Source: an uncultured Acetatifactor sp.
Lineage (GTDB): Bacteria > Bacillota > Clostridia > Lachnospirales > Lachnospiraceae
DNA length: 64,000 nt
Direction of reading: 5' to 3'
NCBI GenBank assembly: GCA_910584435.1
Contig: CAJUAP010000008.1
Location: 1-64,000 of the forward strand
The notes under the pieces were generated by a model. That model made no database searches, had not been told where the DNA came from, and saw only the letters and a program-made list of their open reading frames with translations. Shown piece by piece: positions 1-7,837 of this stretch. The position numbers were made by a program, and so were the translations under genes. Position 1 is the stretch's first letter. Every line of letters starts with the position of its first letter.

Positions 1-915
1 GATAAACTGGCATACTCCTATGTGAAGGTCAGAGCTTATCAGGACGGAGGGGTATTTAGAAGAGAAGGCGAGCCGTATAATTACTCCGGCTGGAAGAACC
101 TTATATTAATGACACAGGAAGAGTACAACTTGCTGGAGGGAACCAAAGAAGCGCTGCAGCCGGGGGAAGTCCTGCTCTTCTCAGAGGGAGCCGATTTCGG
201 CAGAAGCAGTGTTATGTTTGAAGAACTGGAATATCCCATTGGCAGAGAGCTCCAGGAAAGTAAAATCGGCAGAAAGCTGCCGGAAAACGGTTTTGCGGAT
301 GCATATTTGATTGTCTTTGCAGACAGAGATACGTTGGATAAAGTAAGTCAGGTATATGGGGTGGACGGTTTCCAAAGCGGGTCATATTTTTATGGATTTT
401 TACCGGAAGGGACGCAGGAAAATATAGACAATTTTTCCGGAAAACTGGAAGCTTATGTGAGCGGATTGACAGGTTTTGCACAGTATAAGGATTACAGGGA
501 TAATATGAAGGATCAGGAAAGTATGTATGGAGGACTTTTATTTATCGGGATTTTCTTTGGTTCCATCTTCTTAATCTGTCTTCTGATTATTATGTATTAC
601 AAGCAGATTACGGAAGGATATGAGGACCAGAAGAATTTCGAGATTATGCAGAAGGTAGGCATGGGCGATGGGGAGATCCGCCGCACCATTAAGAAGCAGA
701 TCCGTATGGTATTTATTCTGCCGCTGATGGGAGCTGTTCTGCACACGGCAGTGGGGATGCAGATGGTGTATATGCTGATGGGGGCAATCGGCTTCTTTGA
801 AAAAGGGCTGCTGGCGGCCTGTACCCTGGGAGGATGCATGGTGTTTGCCATTGTATACATTCTGAGCTACCGCAGGACTTCTTCGGCATATTATCGAATT
901 GTAAGAAAGATGTAA
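1..915 (+). CDS. FtsX-type ABC transporter permease, C-terminal part (5' end outside the window)
   Basis: The reading frame is already open at base 1, so the GTG at 22 is probably internal and the gene starts upstream of the window. The visible part has a long extracytoplasmic stretch (about residues 1-170 here), a membrane segment near residues 171-193, a cytoplasmic loop with a charged EDQKNFEIMQKVGM-like segment, and two further membrane segments before the stop. This is the layout of the last part of BceB/YxdM/MacB-like FtsX permeases, where the loop after the first of the last three helices carries the 'lxklGmtxxqi' motif. Such proteins work with an ABC ATPase in export or sensing of antimicrobial peptides. 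The partner ATPase is not in the window, so the substrate is unknown. Confidence 0.75.
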   Translation, partial: DKLAYSYVKVRAYQDGGVFRREGEPYNYSGWKNLILMTQEEYNLLEGTKEALQPGEVLLFSEGADFGRSSVMFEELEYPIGRELQESKIGRKLPENGFADAYLIVFADRDTLDKVSQVYGVDGFQSGSYFYGFLPEGTQENIDNFSGKLEAYVSGLTGFAQYKDYRDNMKDQESMYGGLLFIGIFFGSIFLICLLIIMYYKQITEGYEDQKNFEIMQKVGMGDGEIRRTIKKQIRMVFILPLMGAVLHTAVGMQMVYMLMGAIGFFEKGLLAACTLGGCMVFAIVYILSYRRTSSAYYRIVRKM

Positions 916-962
916 CAATTCATACAACCCCTGCTGTTCTTTTCGCGTTTTGTGTGCATTCC

Positions 963-1152
963 TGTCACAGTTCAGTGGCCTGTCCGGTTACTGTTCACTC
1001 GTCACTATCGCGAGGTGTTTTCATGCGTATTTTGCATGAAAATCCCAAGCTGTGCGCGAAATCGCCGTTTTTGCGATTCCTGTGCCTAAAGCCTTCTGCG
1101 AAGGCTTGTTACCGTGAACGGAGTGAACAGTAACCCTGTCTGAACTGTGACA
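963..1152. repeat. Palindromic intergenic element A (about 190 bp)
   Basis: The ends are exact inverted repeats: TGTCACAGTTCAG at 963-975 pairs with CTGAACTGTGACA at 1140-1152. A second nested pair, GGTTACTGTTCACTC at 986-1000, pairs with GAGTGAACAGTAACC at 1121-1135. The interior is GC-rich and also self-complementary in places. No transposase is present, so it resembles a MITE or REP-like element. A related copy (element B) lies at 1267-1439 in partly opposite orientation. Confidence 0.75.
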
Positions 1153-1172
1153 AACAGATGTTGATTTAGCCA

Positions 1173-1201
1173 TTGTATTTTTGTTGCGGATGCTTTATAA
1201 T
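1173..1201 (+). promoter_or_regulatory. Candidate SigA promoter upstream of mnmA
   Basis: TTGTAT at 1173-1178 and a perfect TATAAT at 1196-1201 are separated by 17 bases. It lies between the two palindromic elements and points at mnmA, which would give a leader of nearly 390 bases containing element B and the tandem array. Inference from consensus match only. Confidence 0.5.
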
Positions 1202-1266
1202 AGAGTGCAGCATACAAATCATAATATGTCTTACGACATTATAGGAAACGTTGCGGATATTTTCAA

Positions 1267-1439
1267 GTAACAGTTCAGACAGGCTGCCGAACTGTTACAT
1301 TTTTAGTTACTGTTCACTCCGTTCACAGTAACTAATGCACACAAAACGCAAGAGCAGCGTTTTGGCGCACGCTGTCTCGGGATTTTCATGCAAAATACGC
1401 ATGAAAACGCCTCGCGGTAGTGATGAGTGAACAGTAACC
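1267..1439. repeat. Palindromic intergenic element B
   Basis: It begins with a perfect 10-bp hairpin (GTAACAGTTC 1267-1276, GAACTGTTAC 1289-1298). A longer inverted pair, AGTTACTGTTCACTC at 1305-1319 and GAGTGAACAGTAACC at 1425-1439, matches in 14 of 15 positions. The stretch around 1379-1439 is close to the reverse complement of bases 986-1046 in element A, so A and B are inverted relatives. Confidence 0.7.
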
Positions 1440-1531
1440 ATTTTTTACATTGTTCAGAAGCCGTAGTGACAGGAACCATGAGCATACTGCACCAGCACCA
1501 ATGGCCGGGTGCGGTGAAGGTGGACATTGGG

Positions 1532-1594
1532 AAAAAAGTTATCATTTAAAAAAGGTATCATTTAAAAAGGTTATCATTTAAAAAAGGTTATCAT
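1532..1594 (+). repeat. Short tandem array ending at the mnmA start
   Basis: About three and a half copies of a 17-18 base unit of the form GTTATCATTTAAAAAAG run right up to the mnmA ATG. Each unit carries an AAAAAGG stretch like the ribosome binding site, and the last unit changes ATCATTT to ATCATATG, creating the start codon. The array therefore repeats the translation initiation region itself. Confidence 0.8.
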
Positions 1595-2671
1595 ATGAGA
1601 GAAAAGGTTGTGGTAGGTATGTCAGGAGGCGTGGATTCCTCCGTGGCGGCCTGCCTTTTAAGGGAGCAAGGATATGATGTCATAGGTGTCACCATGCAGA
1701 TATGGCAGGATGAGGACAATGACATGAAAGGAATCAAGGGGGGGTGCTGTGGGCTGACCGCAGTGGAGGATGCGAGGAGAGTGGCGGAAGCACTGGAGAT
1801 TCCCTATTATGTGATGAATTTTAAACAGGAATTCAGGCAATATGTGATGGATTATTTTGTGGATGAATACCTGCAGGGGCGCACACCAAACCCCTGTATT
1901 GCCTGTAACCGGTATGTGAAATGGGAGGCATTGCTGAAAAGGTGTCTGTCAATGGGTGCGGATTATATTGCCACAGGGCATTATGCCAGGATTGCAAAGC
2001 TGGAGAACGGCCGGTTTGCGGTCCGCAGGTCCGTCACGGCTGCGAAGGATCAAACCTATGCCCTGTATGGTCTGACCCAGGGACAGTTAGCCCATACCCT
2101 GATGCCTGTGGGAGAGTATGAGAAAAGTGCTGTCCGTGAAATGGCGGAGAAAGCAGGTCTGCCCGTGGCACATAAACCGGACAGCCAGGAGATATGCTTT
2201 GTGCCGGATAAGGATTATGCCGGTTTTATTGACAGGTCGGCAGAAGGGCGTGTTCCCGGAGGGGGAAATTTTGTGGATGAAGAAGGGCGCATATTAGGGC
2301 GTCATAAAGGCATTACACATTATACCATCGGGCAGCGCAGGGGGCTGGAGCTTCCTATGGGGGAACGGGTCTATGTGACAGGGATACGGCCTGAGACCAA
2401 TGAGGTGGTCGTTGGAAGAAATGAAGATTTGTTTACGAGAAGAGTGCTTTGCCGTAAAGTCAATTATATGTCAATAGAAGATCTGACAGAACCCAGACGA
2501 GTATTTGGCAAGATACGTTATAATCACAAAGGGGCTTATTGTACCATTGAGAAACTGCCTGACGGTTCTGTGGCTGCTGATTTTGAGGAACCTGTACGGG
2601 CGGCTGCGCCGGGGCAGTCAATCTGCTTCTATGACGGCGAATATGTACTGGGGGGCGGCATTATCGAGTAA
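1595..2671 (+). CDS. mnmA: tRNA-specific 2-thiouridylase MnmA
   Basis: MnmA transfers sulfur to C2 of the wobble uridine in tRNA-Lys, -Glu and -Gln, using ATP and sulfur relayed from a cysteine desulfurase. The 358-residue length is normal. The N-terminal PP-loop GMSGGVDSS is at residues 8-16. The catalytic cysteine pair is visible as C101 (in NPCIACNR) and C201 (in SQEICFVPD). ATGHYARI and the YTIGQRRGL segment at the start of the central domain are also present. The ATG at 1595 follows an AAAAAGG stretch belonging to the tandem array, so array length could affect initiation. The gene stands alone between a repeat-rich region and an unrelated downstream gene. Confidence 0.97.
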   Translation: MREKVVVGMSGGVDSSVAACLLREQGYDVIGVTMQIWQDEDNDMKGIKGGCCGLTAVEDARRVAEALEIPYYVMNFKQEFRQYVMDYFVDEYLQGRTPNPCIACNRYVKWEALLKRCLSMGADYIATGHYARIAKLENGRFAVRRSVTAAKDQTYALYGLTQGQLAHTLMPVGEYEKSAVREMAEKAGLPVAHKPDSQEICFVPDKDYAGFIDRSAEGRVPGGGNFVDEEGRILGRHKGITHYTIGQRRGLELPMGERVYVTGIRPETNEVVVGRNEDLFTRRVLCRKVNYMSIEDLTEPRRVFGKIRYNHKGAYCTIEKLPDGSVAADFEEPVRAAAPGQSICFYDGEYVLGGGIIE

Positions 2672-2773
2672 ATGCCATAAGATTTATTATATTGTATCCT
2701 TTGGCAGTATTGCGGCATATTATAGATTGATATTTATTATAAAATGGAAGACTCGTATTCCATAGGAGAAATT

Positions 2774-3301
2774 ATGGATTTTGTTTTTGAGCAGAACAGA
2801 CCTTTTAAACGCAGCCGATTTGGCTCTGTCACGGGCACTATTGTGGACATTGTTCCTGCCAGGATCGGCAGCCGCCGCGCCAATGGCTGTATTATGTTTG
2901 TCACTTTGGAGGATATGGATGGCAATACGGTCAATTTTATGATGACTCCTTCCACCTATGTGCTGGATTTTGATACCCTTTCCGTAGGGAGGATGTGTAC
3001 TTTCTGGTATTCTACGGATGCACCCATGCCGCTTATTTATCCTCCTCAGTATAATGCAGTGGCAGCGGCGGAGGTAAAGAACGGGCAGAATGTGGATGTG
3101 GACTTTTACAATGCATCCCTGGTAAATGAGAGCCAGACGTTGAAGCTGAACATGGACGGCAGTGTGGATGTGAGAACTACAAACAATCAATATTTTCAGG
3201 GGAATCCTGCCAATCATAATCTGATGGTAGTGTACAGCAGTTCAACCAGAAGCATACCGGCACAGACAACACCTTCAAAGGTAGTTGTGCTCTGCGATTG
3301 A
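2774..3301 (+). CDS. Conserved hypothetical protein, possible OB-like beta-rich fold
   Basis: I do not recognise a named family. The frame opens at ATG 2744, but ATG 2774 has a good Shine-Dalgarno (AGGAG at 2764-2768, five bases away) while 2744 has none, so I use 2774 (175 residues). The protein has no signal peptide or membrane segment. It is rich in short beta-type segments: GTIVDIVPARIG, then CIMFVTLEDMDGNTVNFMM, resembling the first strands of an OB fold, and a Ser/Thr-rich C-terminus ending VVVLCD. It has a single Cys near the end. The neighbours (mnmA upstream, a membrane protein 84 bases downstream) do not suggest a role. Real coding is likely from the RBS and uninterrupted frame. Confidence 0.7.
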   Translation: MDFVFEQNRPFKRSRFGSVTGTIVDIVPARIGSRRANGCIMFVTLEDMDGNTVNFMMTPSTYVLDFDTLSVGRMCTFWYSTDAPMPLIYPPQYNAVAAAEVKNGQNVDVDFYNASLVNESQTLKLNMDGSVDVRTTNNQYFQGNPANHNLMVVYSSSTRSIPAQTTPSKVVVLCD

Positions 3302-3385
3302 TGAAGTGTTCCGGGGAGTGTGAGATTACAATAGTCCGCAACATATGGGGGGTGATAGTCCCTTTTATGGAGGTATTAGAAGGTT

Positions 3386-3919
3386 ATGAGGTGGAATTGG
3401 ATCAGCCTTTTCCAGTTGATTTCAGTAATATTGCTATTGGTTCCTGATCTGATATATGCTGTAAAATGCGGCAGAGAAGAGAATCTGTGTAAAAACAAGC
3501 TGATGAATGTGATAGAACGTGCGGGACACTATGGCGCTATGTTCTTTATGATTATTTATGTCGGAAAAGAGAGAAATTTCGGGTTTTATTCCATGGACCA
3601 ATTTTTGGTATGGGGATTGGGAAGCGAAGCATTGCTTTTGGCATATTGGATTGCATGGATGATATATTTTCGGGTCATGGGCGTAAGGCTTTGGAGCGGA
3701 CGTGAGGCTTCGGCGGTTTTTGCTGCAGGACATGAAAATGTAAGGCGGGCGGCGGTACTGAAAGCAGCATTGGCAGTGCTGCCATCCTGCCTGTTTCTGC
3801 TATGCGGCATTACACTGCAGTATCTTCCCTTAATTATTTCAGCAGTGCTGTCTGCCATCGGGCATAGTTATGTGAGCTGGGAAAACTGGAAGGAACGTGT
3901 GGTCAGAAATATCACATGA
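3386..3919 (+). CDS. Small integral membrane protein, unknown function
   Basis: 177 residues with about four hydrophobic segments: residues 5-25 (LFQLISVILLLVPDLIYAV), about 48-62, about 75-97 and two close ones at about 127-160. It keeps Trp/Tyr at the membrane edges and a short basic C-terminus. No catalytic motif was seen. The start is ATG 3386. The stop overlaps the start of the zinc-ribbon gene (ATGA at 3916-3919), so the two are probably translationally coupled. Function unknown. Confidence 0.7.
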   Translation: MRWNWISLFQLISVILLLVPDLIYAVKCGREENLCKNKLMNVIERAGHYGAMFFMIIYVGKERNFGFYSMDQFLVWGLGSEALLLAYWIAWMIYFRVMGVRLWSGREASAVFAAGHENVRRAAVLKAALAVLPSCLFLLCGITLQYLPLIISAVLSAIGHSYVSWENWKERVVRNIT

Positions 3920-4926
3920 AGGAGTGGGAGTGGAAAATGATTTTCAAATGTAGGAATTGCGGGGGCAATGTGGTATATAGTCCTGAGAAGCATGGCATGT
4001 ATTGCCCCTTTTGTCAAAGTGAAGGAAGTCAGGAGCGTCAGGAAGCCCGGACAGGATCATTGACAGTATGTCCCAATTGCGGTGGTGAGGTGCCGGTGGA
4101 GGTTCATACTTCGGCGACACAATGTCCCTATTGTGACAGTTTCCTGATCTTCAATGAAAGGGTGGAAGGGGAGTATACACCGAAAATGATGATTCCCTTT
4201 CAATTGGGAAAGGAAACCTGCAAGCAGTCTCTTCGTGAAAAGTTCGGAAAGTTCCGTTTTGCCCCCGCGGATTTCCTCTCTGAGGTGCGGTTGAACAGTA
4301 TGCAGGGAATCTATGTACCGTATTGGTTCTATGATTATGAGACTGGGTGCTATTTTCAGGGAGAAGGTGCCACGGTGAGAATCTGGCGCAGCGGCAATAC
4401 GGAGTATACAGAAACGCAGTATTATGCCATTTCGCGGAGTATGGATATCACTTTCCAGAAGATTCCGGTGGATGCTTCGGAACAGATGCCGGATGATGTG
4501 ATGGACTTAATCGCACCTTTTGATTATGGCCAGATGATCGATTTCTCACCGGAATATTTGTCAGGGTTCTATGGGGAGAAATACAATATGGGTTCCGGTG
4601 CAGTGGAAAACCGTGCCAATGCCATAATGAAAACAGATGCGCTGAAACTTTTGAGGGACAGTTATGGGGGGTATCGTTCTGTGAAAACGCTGCAGCAGGA
4701 TGTTACGGTGAGAGGCTGTAAGGCTGTATATGGTCTGCTTCCTGTGTGGAAATACATATATCGTTACAAAGAAAAGGAGTATCCTTTTTATGTCAACGGG
4801 CAGACGGGGAAGATTGTGGGAACAGTACCCATATCTTCTGCTAAAGTGTGGGGGTATACAGCTACATTGTGGGCTTGTCTTACGGCAATATCTGCATTAG
4901 TGAATGTATTGCTGGGGTTATTATAG
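3916..4926 (+). CDS. Zinc-ribbon protein with C-terminal membrane anchor
   Basis: 336 residues. The N-terminus carries two zinc-ribbon pairs: CRNCGG with CPFC, then CPNCGG with CPYC, within the first about 75 residues. A mixed alpha/beta middle follows, with a YVPYWFYDYETGC segment, and a hydrophobic segment forms the last about 25 residues. Proteins of this kind (annotated as TFIIB-type zinc ribbon-containing) are often found next to TPM-domain proteins, as here. The start codon overlaps the upstream membrane-protein gene by four bases; a second ATG at 3937 is possible. No enzymatic role can be assigned. A job in envelope protein quality control with the TPM neighbour is inference only. Confidence 0.75.
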   Translation: MKEWEWKMIFKCRNCGGNVVYSPEKHGMYCPFCQSEGSQERQEARTGSLTVCPNCGGEVPVEVHTSATQCPYCDSFLIFNERVEGEYTPKMMIPFQLGKETCKQSLREKFGKFRFAPADFLSEVRLNSMQGIYVPYWFYDYETGCYFQGEGATVRIWRSGNTEYTETQYYAISRSMDITFQKIPVDASEQMPDDVMDLIAPFDYGQMIDFSPEYLSGFYGEKYNMGSGAVENRANAIMKTDALKLLRDSYGGYRSVKTLQQDVTVRGCKAVYGLLPVWKYIYRYKEKEYPFYVNGQTGKIVGTVPISSAKVWGYTATLWACLTAISALVNVLLGLL

Positions 4927-5012
4927 GAGCAGGACAACAGTGCGCCGAACGTGAGACAGGGGTAATAATTTTGATGAATATGCCCACAACAGGCGGGGAG
5001 ATGGGAGTTAAA

Positions 5013-5897
5013 ATGGAGACTGATTTCAAAAAAGAAGCGAGAAAGCAATATCTGCATTATTTTAGAATCTGGTTTATGATCATAGGAGCGATGACAGTAC
5101 TGTGTATTGTATTGAGGATTATGAATTTGATGAGGCATGATGCACCCGCAGAGCGGGTATATGATTATGCAGATGTACTTACCGATGAGGAAGAGGAGAA
5201 TCTGCGCGTACATATCGCCCGGAAGGAACAGCAGATGCGGATTCATATTGTTCTGGTAACCATGGATTTGTCTGTGGAAGGAGCGGAAGCCAGGGAGCAG
5301 TATGGATACCGTTATACGGATTGGGAACGGAACATGCAGGATATCGCAGATGATTTCTGGGATGAGAACCATTATGGATACAACAAGGGATTTGAAGGTG
5401 ACGGAGTGCTGCTTCTGCATAATTGGTATCCGGGGCAGAATGGGGAGCACCTCAGCACCAGCGGAAAAGTGGAACGTGCTTTCAGCGATTATGATATTGA
5501 CAGGGTGCTTTATGCGGTGGATGCTTATTATGCGACAGATCCCTGCAGGGCATATACGGCATATGTTGACAGGGTGTGTGAACTGCTGGAAAATTCCTCC
5601 AATGTGCTCATACCATGGCCGGTGGTACTGATTGTACCTTTGCTGGCTGCCGGTATTTATGCTGTGGCCAATCTGAGGCAGCAGAAGGCAGAGAATACCA
5701 CAGCAGTAAATGCTTATGTGGCCGGAGGCAAACCGGACCTGAAGGTGAAAACGGATGAATTTCTGAGAAAAAAGGTTACTACGAGGAGAATAGAGACACA
5801 GAGCAGAAGCAGCGGGGGATATCGCAGCAGCGGCGGAGGAGGCCATCATCACAGCAGAAGCGGGGCCAGCCATGGCGGCGGCAGCCACAGGCATTGA
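5013..5897 (+). CDS. TPM-domain membrane protein with Gly/His-rich tail
   Basis: The open frame extends upstream to 4848, but ATG 5013 has the best Shine-Dalgarno (GGGAG at 5003-5007), giving 294 residues. An N-terminal membrane helix (about residues 17-38) is followed by a TPM domain (about 50-200) with the typical VYDYADVLTDEEE beginning. A second membrane helix lies near 205-225, and the tail is rich in Ser, Gly and His (SSGGYRSSGGGG then HHH). This is the YgcG/TPM-phosphatase-like architecture. TPM proteins are linked to photosystem repair in plants; their bacterial role is poorly defined. It forms a unit with the zinc-ribbon gene and is closed by the terminator at 5931. Confidence 0.8.
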   Translation: METDFKKEARKQYLHYFRIWFMIIGAMTVLCIVLRIMNLMRHDAPAERVYDYADVLTDEEEENLRVHIARKEQQMRIHIVLVTMDLSVEGAEAREQYGYRYTDWERNMQDIADDFWDENHYGYNKGFEGDGVLLLHNWYPGQNGEHLSTSGKVERAFSDYDIDRVLYAVDAYYATDPCRAYTAYVDRVCELLENSSNVLIPWPVVLIVPLLAAGIYAVANLRQQKAENTTAVNAYVAGGKPDLKVKTDEFLRKKVTTRRIETQSRSSGGYRSSGGGGHHHSRSGASHGGGSHRH

Positions 5898-5930
5898 GAG
5901 ACAGAAAAGAGGCAGATAAAGCAAATAGAA

Positions 5931-5960
5931 AAGCACCCACATGACGGTATGGGTGCTTTT
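5931..5960. terminator. Bidirectional Rho-independent terminator
   Basis: AAGCACCCA (5931-5939) pairs with TGGGTGCTT (5950-5958). On the plus strand it ends in TTTT; on the minus strand the stem is followed by TTCTATTT. It serves both the TPM gene (plus) and rpsT (minus), which converge here. Confidence 0.85.
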
Positions 5961-5984
5961 AACTGCATGTCTTTATATTGAAAG

Positions 5985-6248
5985 TTAAGCCATCTTGTTT
6001 ACGGCAGTGCTGATACGTGAAACCTTGTGGGCAACATTGTTCTTGTGATATATGCCCTTGCTTCCGGCCATCTCAATGGTCTTGGTGGCAGCAGCCAGCT
6101 GTGCTTTTGCAGCAGCCTTGTCACCGGTTTCGATAGCTGCGTAAACCTTCTTGATTGCGGTCTTAACACTGGATTTGATCGCTTTATTTCTGTCGGCTCT
6201 GGTACGGTTTACCAAGATTCTCTTCTTAGCGGATTTAATATTAGCCAA
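5985..6248 (-). CDS. rpsT: 30S ribosomal protein S20
   Basis: 87 residues, the usual size. It is basic and Ala/Lys-rich, starting (M)ANIKSAKKRILVNRTRADRN, which is diagnostic for S20, a primary 16S rRNA-binding protein of the small subunit. The start codon is TTG (minus strand, 6248-6246), preceded by a strong GGGAGGTG Shine-Dalgarno with about six bases of spacing; there is no in-frame ATG near it. E. coli rpsT also uses UUG, where it matters for autogenous control. A sigma-A-type promoter is upstream at 6324-6352 and the terminator at 5931 follows. The divergent position upstream of gpr matches B. subtilis. Confidence 0.97.
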   Translation of the reverse strand: MANIKSAKKRILVNRTRADRNKAIKSSVKTAIKKVYAAIETGDKAAAKAQLAAATKTIEMAGSKGIYHKNNVAHKVSRISTAVNKMA

Positions 6249-6323
6249 GTCTTACACCTCCCATTTGTTATAATTGTAATTACACAAGCCAGACACGGAG
6301 GACTTATGTAAACATACTTCTAT

Positions 6324-6352
6324 AGTTTAGTAAAATATAGAAAATTTGTCAA
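6324..6352 (-). promoter_or_regulatory. SigA-type promoter of rpsT
   Basis: On the minus strand a perfect TTGACA (6352-6347) is followed after 17 bases by TAAACT (6329-6324). This would give an S20 leader of about 70 bases. Confidence 0.7.
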
Positions 6353-6581
6353 GACATATTCGAGAAAAAATTGGATAAAATGATAATATTGTTGACAGTT
6401 CAATCATTTCCATATGGCGGACGCCCGACATGAATTAAGTCGCCGGTAAAGGCCTGGCATTACTGGTGAAAATATACATTATGGCATGGTTGAACCGTTA
6501 CGAATATTCGGGCGGCGTGCTGCCTTGTTATTTTGAGAGAGCTTCGTTTTTTTAGCAGAATAAGAAAATGTGAGGGTGGAT

Positions 6582-7508
6582 ATGGGAAATTTTCAGATGA
6601 GAACGGATTTGGCGCTTGAAGCCAGAGAAAGCATCAGTGAGGCGGACAGTGAGCTCCGGGGTGTCAGGGTGGAAGAATATGATCTGGAAGAAGATGATAT
6701 TCATGTCACAAAGGTAATGATTGATACGAAGAATGCAGCGAAAGCCATGGGAAAACCCATTGGCATCTATGTGACCATGGAGGCGCCTGCCATGGTGGAG
6801 CCGGATGAAGATTATCACAGGGAGGTATCCAATTGCCTGGCGAAAGAGCTTCTGGAACTGCTGCCGGATATGGACAGGGAACAGTCCATTCTTGTAGTAG
6901 GGCTGGGCAACAGGGAAGTGACAGCAGACGCATTGGGTCCCCAGGCAGTGGACAATCTGTTTATCACCCGGCATATTGTGAAGGAATATGGAGCGGCAGC
7001 CTATAATTGTGAGAAAATGAATCAAATCAGTGCGCTGGAGCCGGGGGTCATGGCAAAAACGGGGATGGAGACGGCAGAAATTGTCAAGGGTGTGGTAACA
7101 GAGACCAAGCCGGATGCGCTGATTGTCATAGATGCTCTGGCCGCACGCAGTACAAGGAGGCTGAATCGTACCATTCAGATTACTAATACGGGAATTCAGC
7201 CGGGTTCCGGTGTGGGAAATCACAGGAATGCCCTGACCCAGGAAAGCCTTGGTACGCCGGTAATAGCCATTGGGGTGCCCACCGTTGTAGATGCGGCAAC
7301 CATTGTGGGAGATGCATTGGAGAAAATGCTGGAGGAAGAGAAGGATTTATCCAGCGTCAGATATAAGGAAAAACAAAAGCTGAACTTTGCGGAACTGAAC
7401 AATATGTATATGACAGGAAAGGATATTGATGCCGTCATTAAAAGGGTGAGCTTTACCGTGTCAGAAGGAATCAACATTGCCATTGGAGAAACGTTTATGC
7501 AGAAGTGA
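6582..7508 (+). CDS. gpr: GPR spore germination endopeptidase
   Basis: GPR degrades the small acid-soluble proteins (SASP) that coat spore DNA, during germination. It is made in the forespore as a zymogen and self-processed near its N-terminus. Family marks are the N-terminal MRTDLALEARE, the VVGLGNREVTADALGP segment and VIDALAARS...NTGIQPGSGVGN. The frame opens at GTG 6570, but ATG 6582 has GAGG at 6572-6575 with proper spacing; this gives 308 residues and a short propeptide. It is an atypical aspartic protease (MEROPS A25). spoIIP follows, as in B. subtilis. I could not find a convincing SigG/SigF promoter upstream. Confidence 0.95.
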   Translation: MGNFQMRTDLALEARESISEADSELRGVRVEEYDLEEDDIHVTKVMIDTKNAAKAMGKPIGIYVTMEAPAMVEPDEDYHREVSNCLAKELLELLPDMDREQSILVVGLGNREVTADALGPQAVDNLFITRHIVKEYGAAAYNCEKMNQISALEPGVMAKTGMETAEIVKGVVTETKPDALIVIDALAARSTRRLNRTIQITNTGIQPGSGVGNHRNALTQESLGTPVIAIGVPTVVDAATIVGDALEKMLEEEKDLSSVRYKEKQKLNFAELNNMYMTGKDIDAVIKRVSFTVSEGINIAIGETFMQK

Positions 7509-7665
7509 CAAATGAACAGGGAAAAATTGCAATGTGAAAAATTATAAAGTGAAAAGACAAATGAACAGGGAAAAACTACAATGTGAAAAACTACAATGTG
7601 AAAAATTACAATGTGAAAAGACAAATGGACAGGGAAAAATTACAAAGCGAAAAACTTCAAATTGA
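7507..7665 (+). repeat. Degenerate A-rich tandem array between gpr and spoIIP
   Basis: Units of about 15 bases of the form AAAAATTACAATGTG are repeated about nine times, interspersed with three copies of GACAAATGAACAGGG-like sequence. The array starts at the gpr stop codon. The rest of the gap, to 7837, shows an SD-like AAAGGAAG at 7777 but no start codon in frame with spoIIP. Confidence 0.75.
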
Positions 7666-7837
7666 TAAAAATTAAAACTGCAAAATGTTGAAATCATAAG
7701 AATGGGAAGTTCTTCATGGAATGGGAAGTCTCTGCATATATTAGACATGGAGTTGGGATGACAGGATAGGATCAGAAAGGAAGTGTGTTGCTGTAGATAG
7801 AAGGATATTTGCAGGGAGTCTGAAAAAGCGCCTGTTG

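Noticed and set aside
834..1133. Open frame of about 99 codons crossing the end of the permease gene
   Set aside because: It runs through palindromic element A, has no ribosome binding site, and its peptide is Cys/His/Ser-rich as expected from translating a repeat.
1532..1594. Could the tandem arrays be CRISPR repeats?
   Set aside because: Units are 15-20 bases with no unique spacers, no palindromic 28-37 base repeat and no cas genes.
4788..5942. Minus-strand open frame of 384 codons opposite the TPM gene
   Set aside because: It is the shadow of the zinc-ribbon and TPM genes, is His/Cys/Ile-rich, and crosses the terminator at 5931.
6457..6483. Possible SigG promoter before gpr (GCATT ... 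CATTATG)
   Set aside because: The spacer is 15 bases where 17-18 is expected and the -10 is imperfect, so it was not listed.
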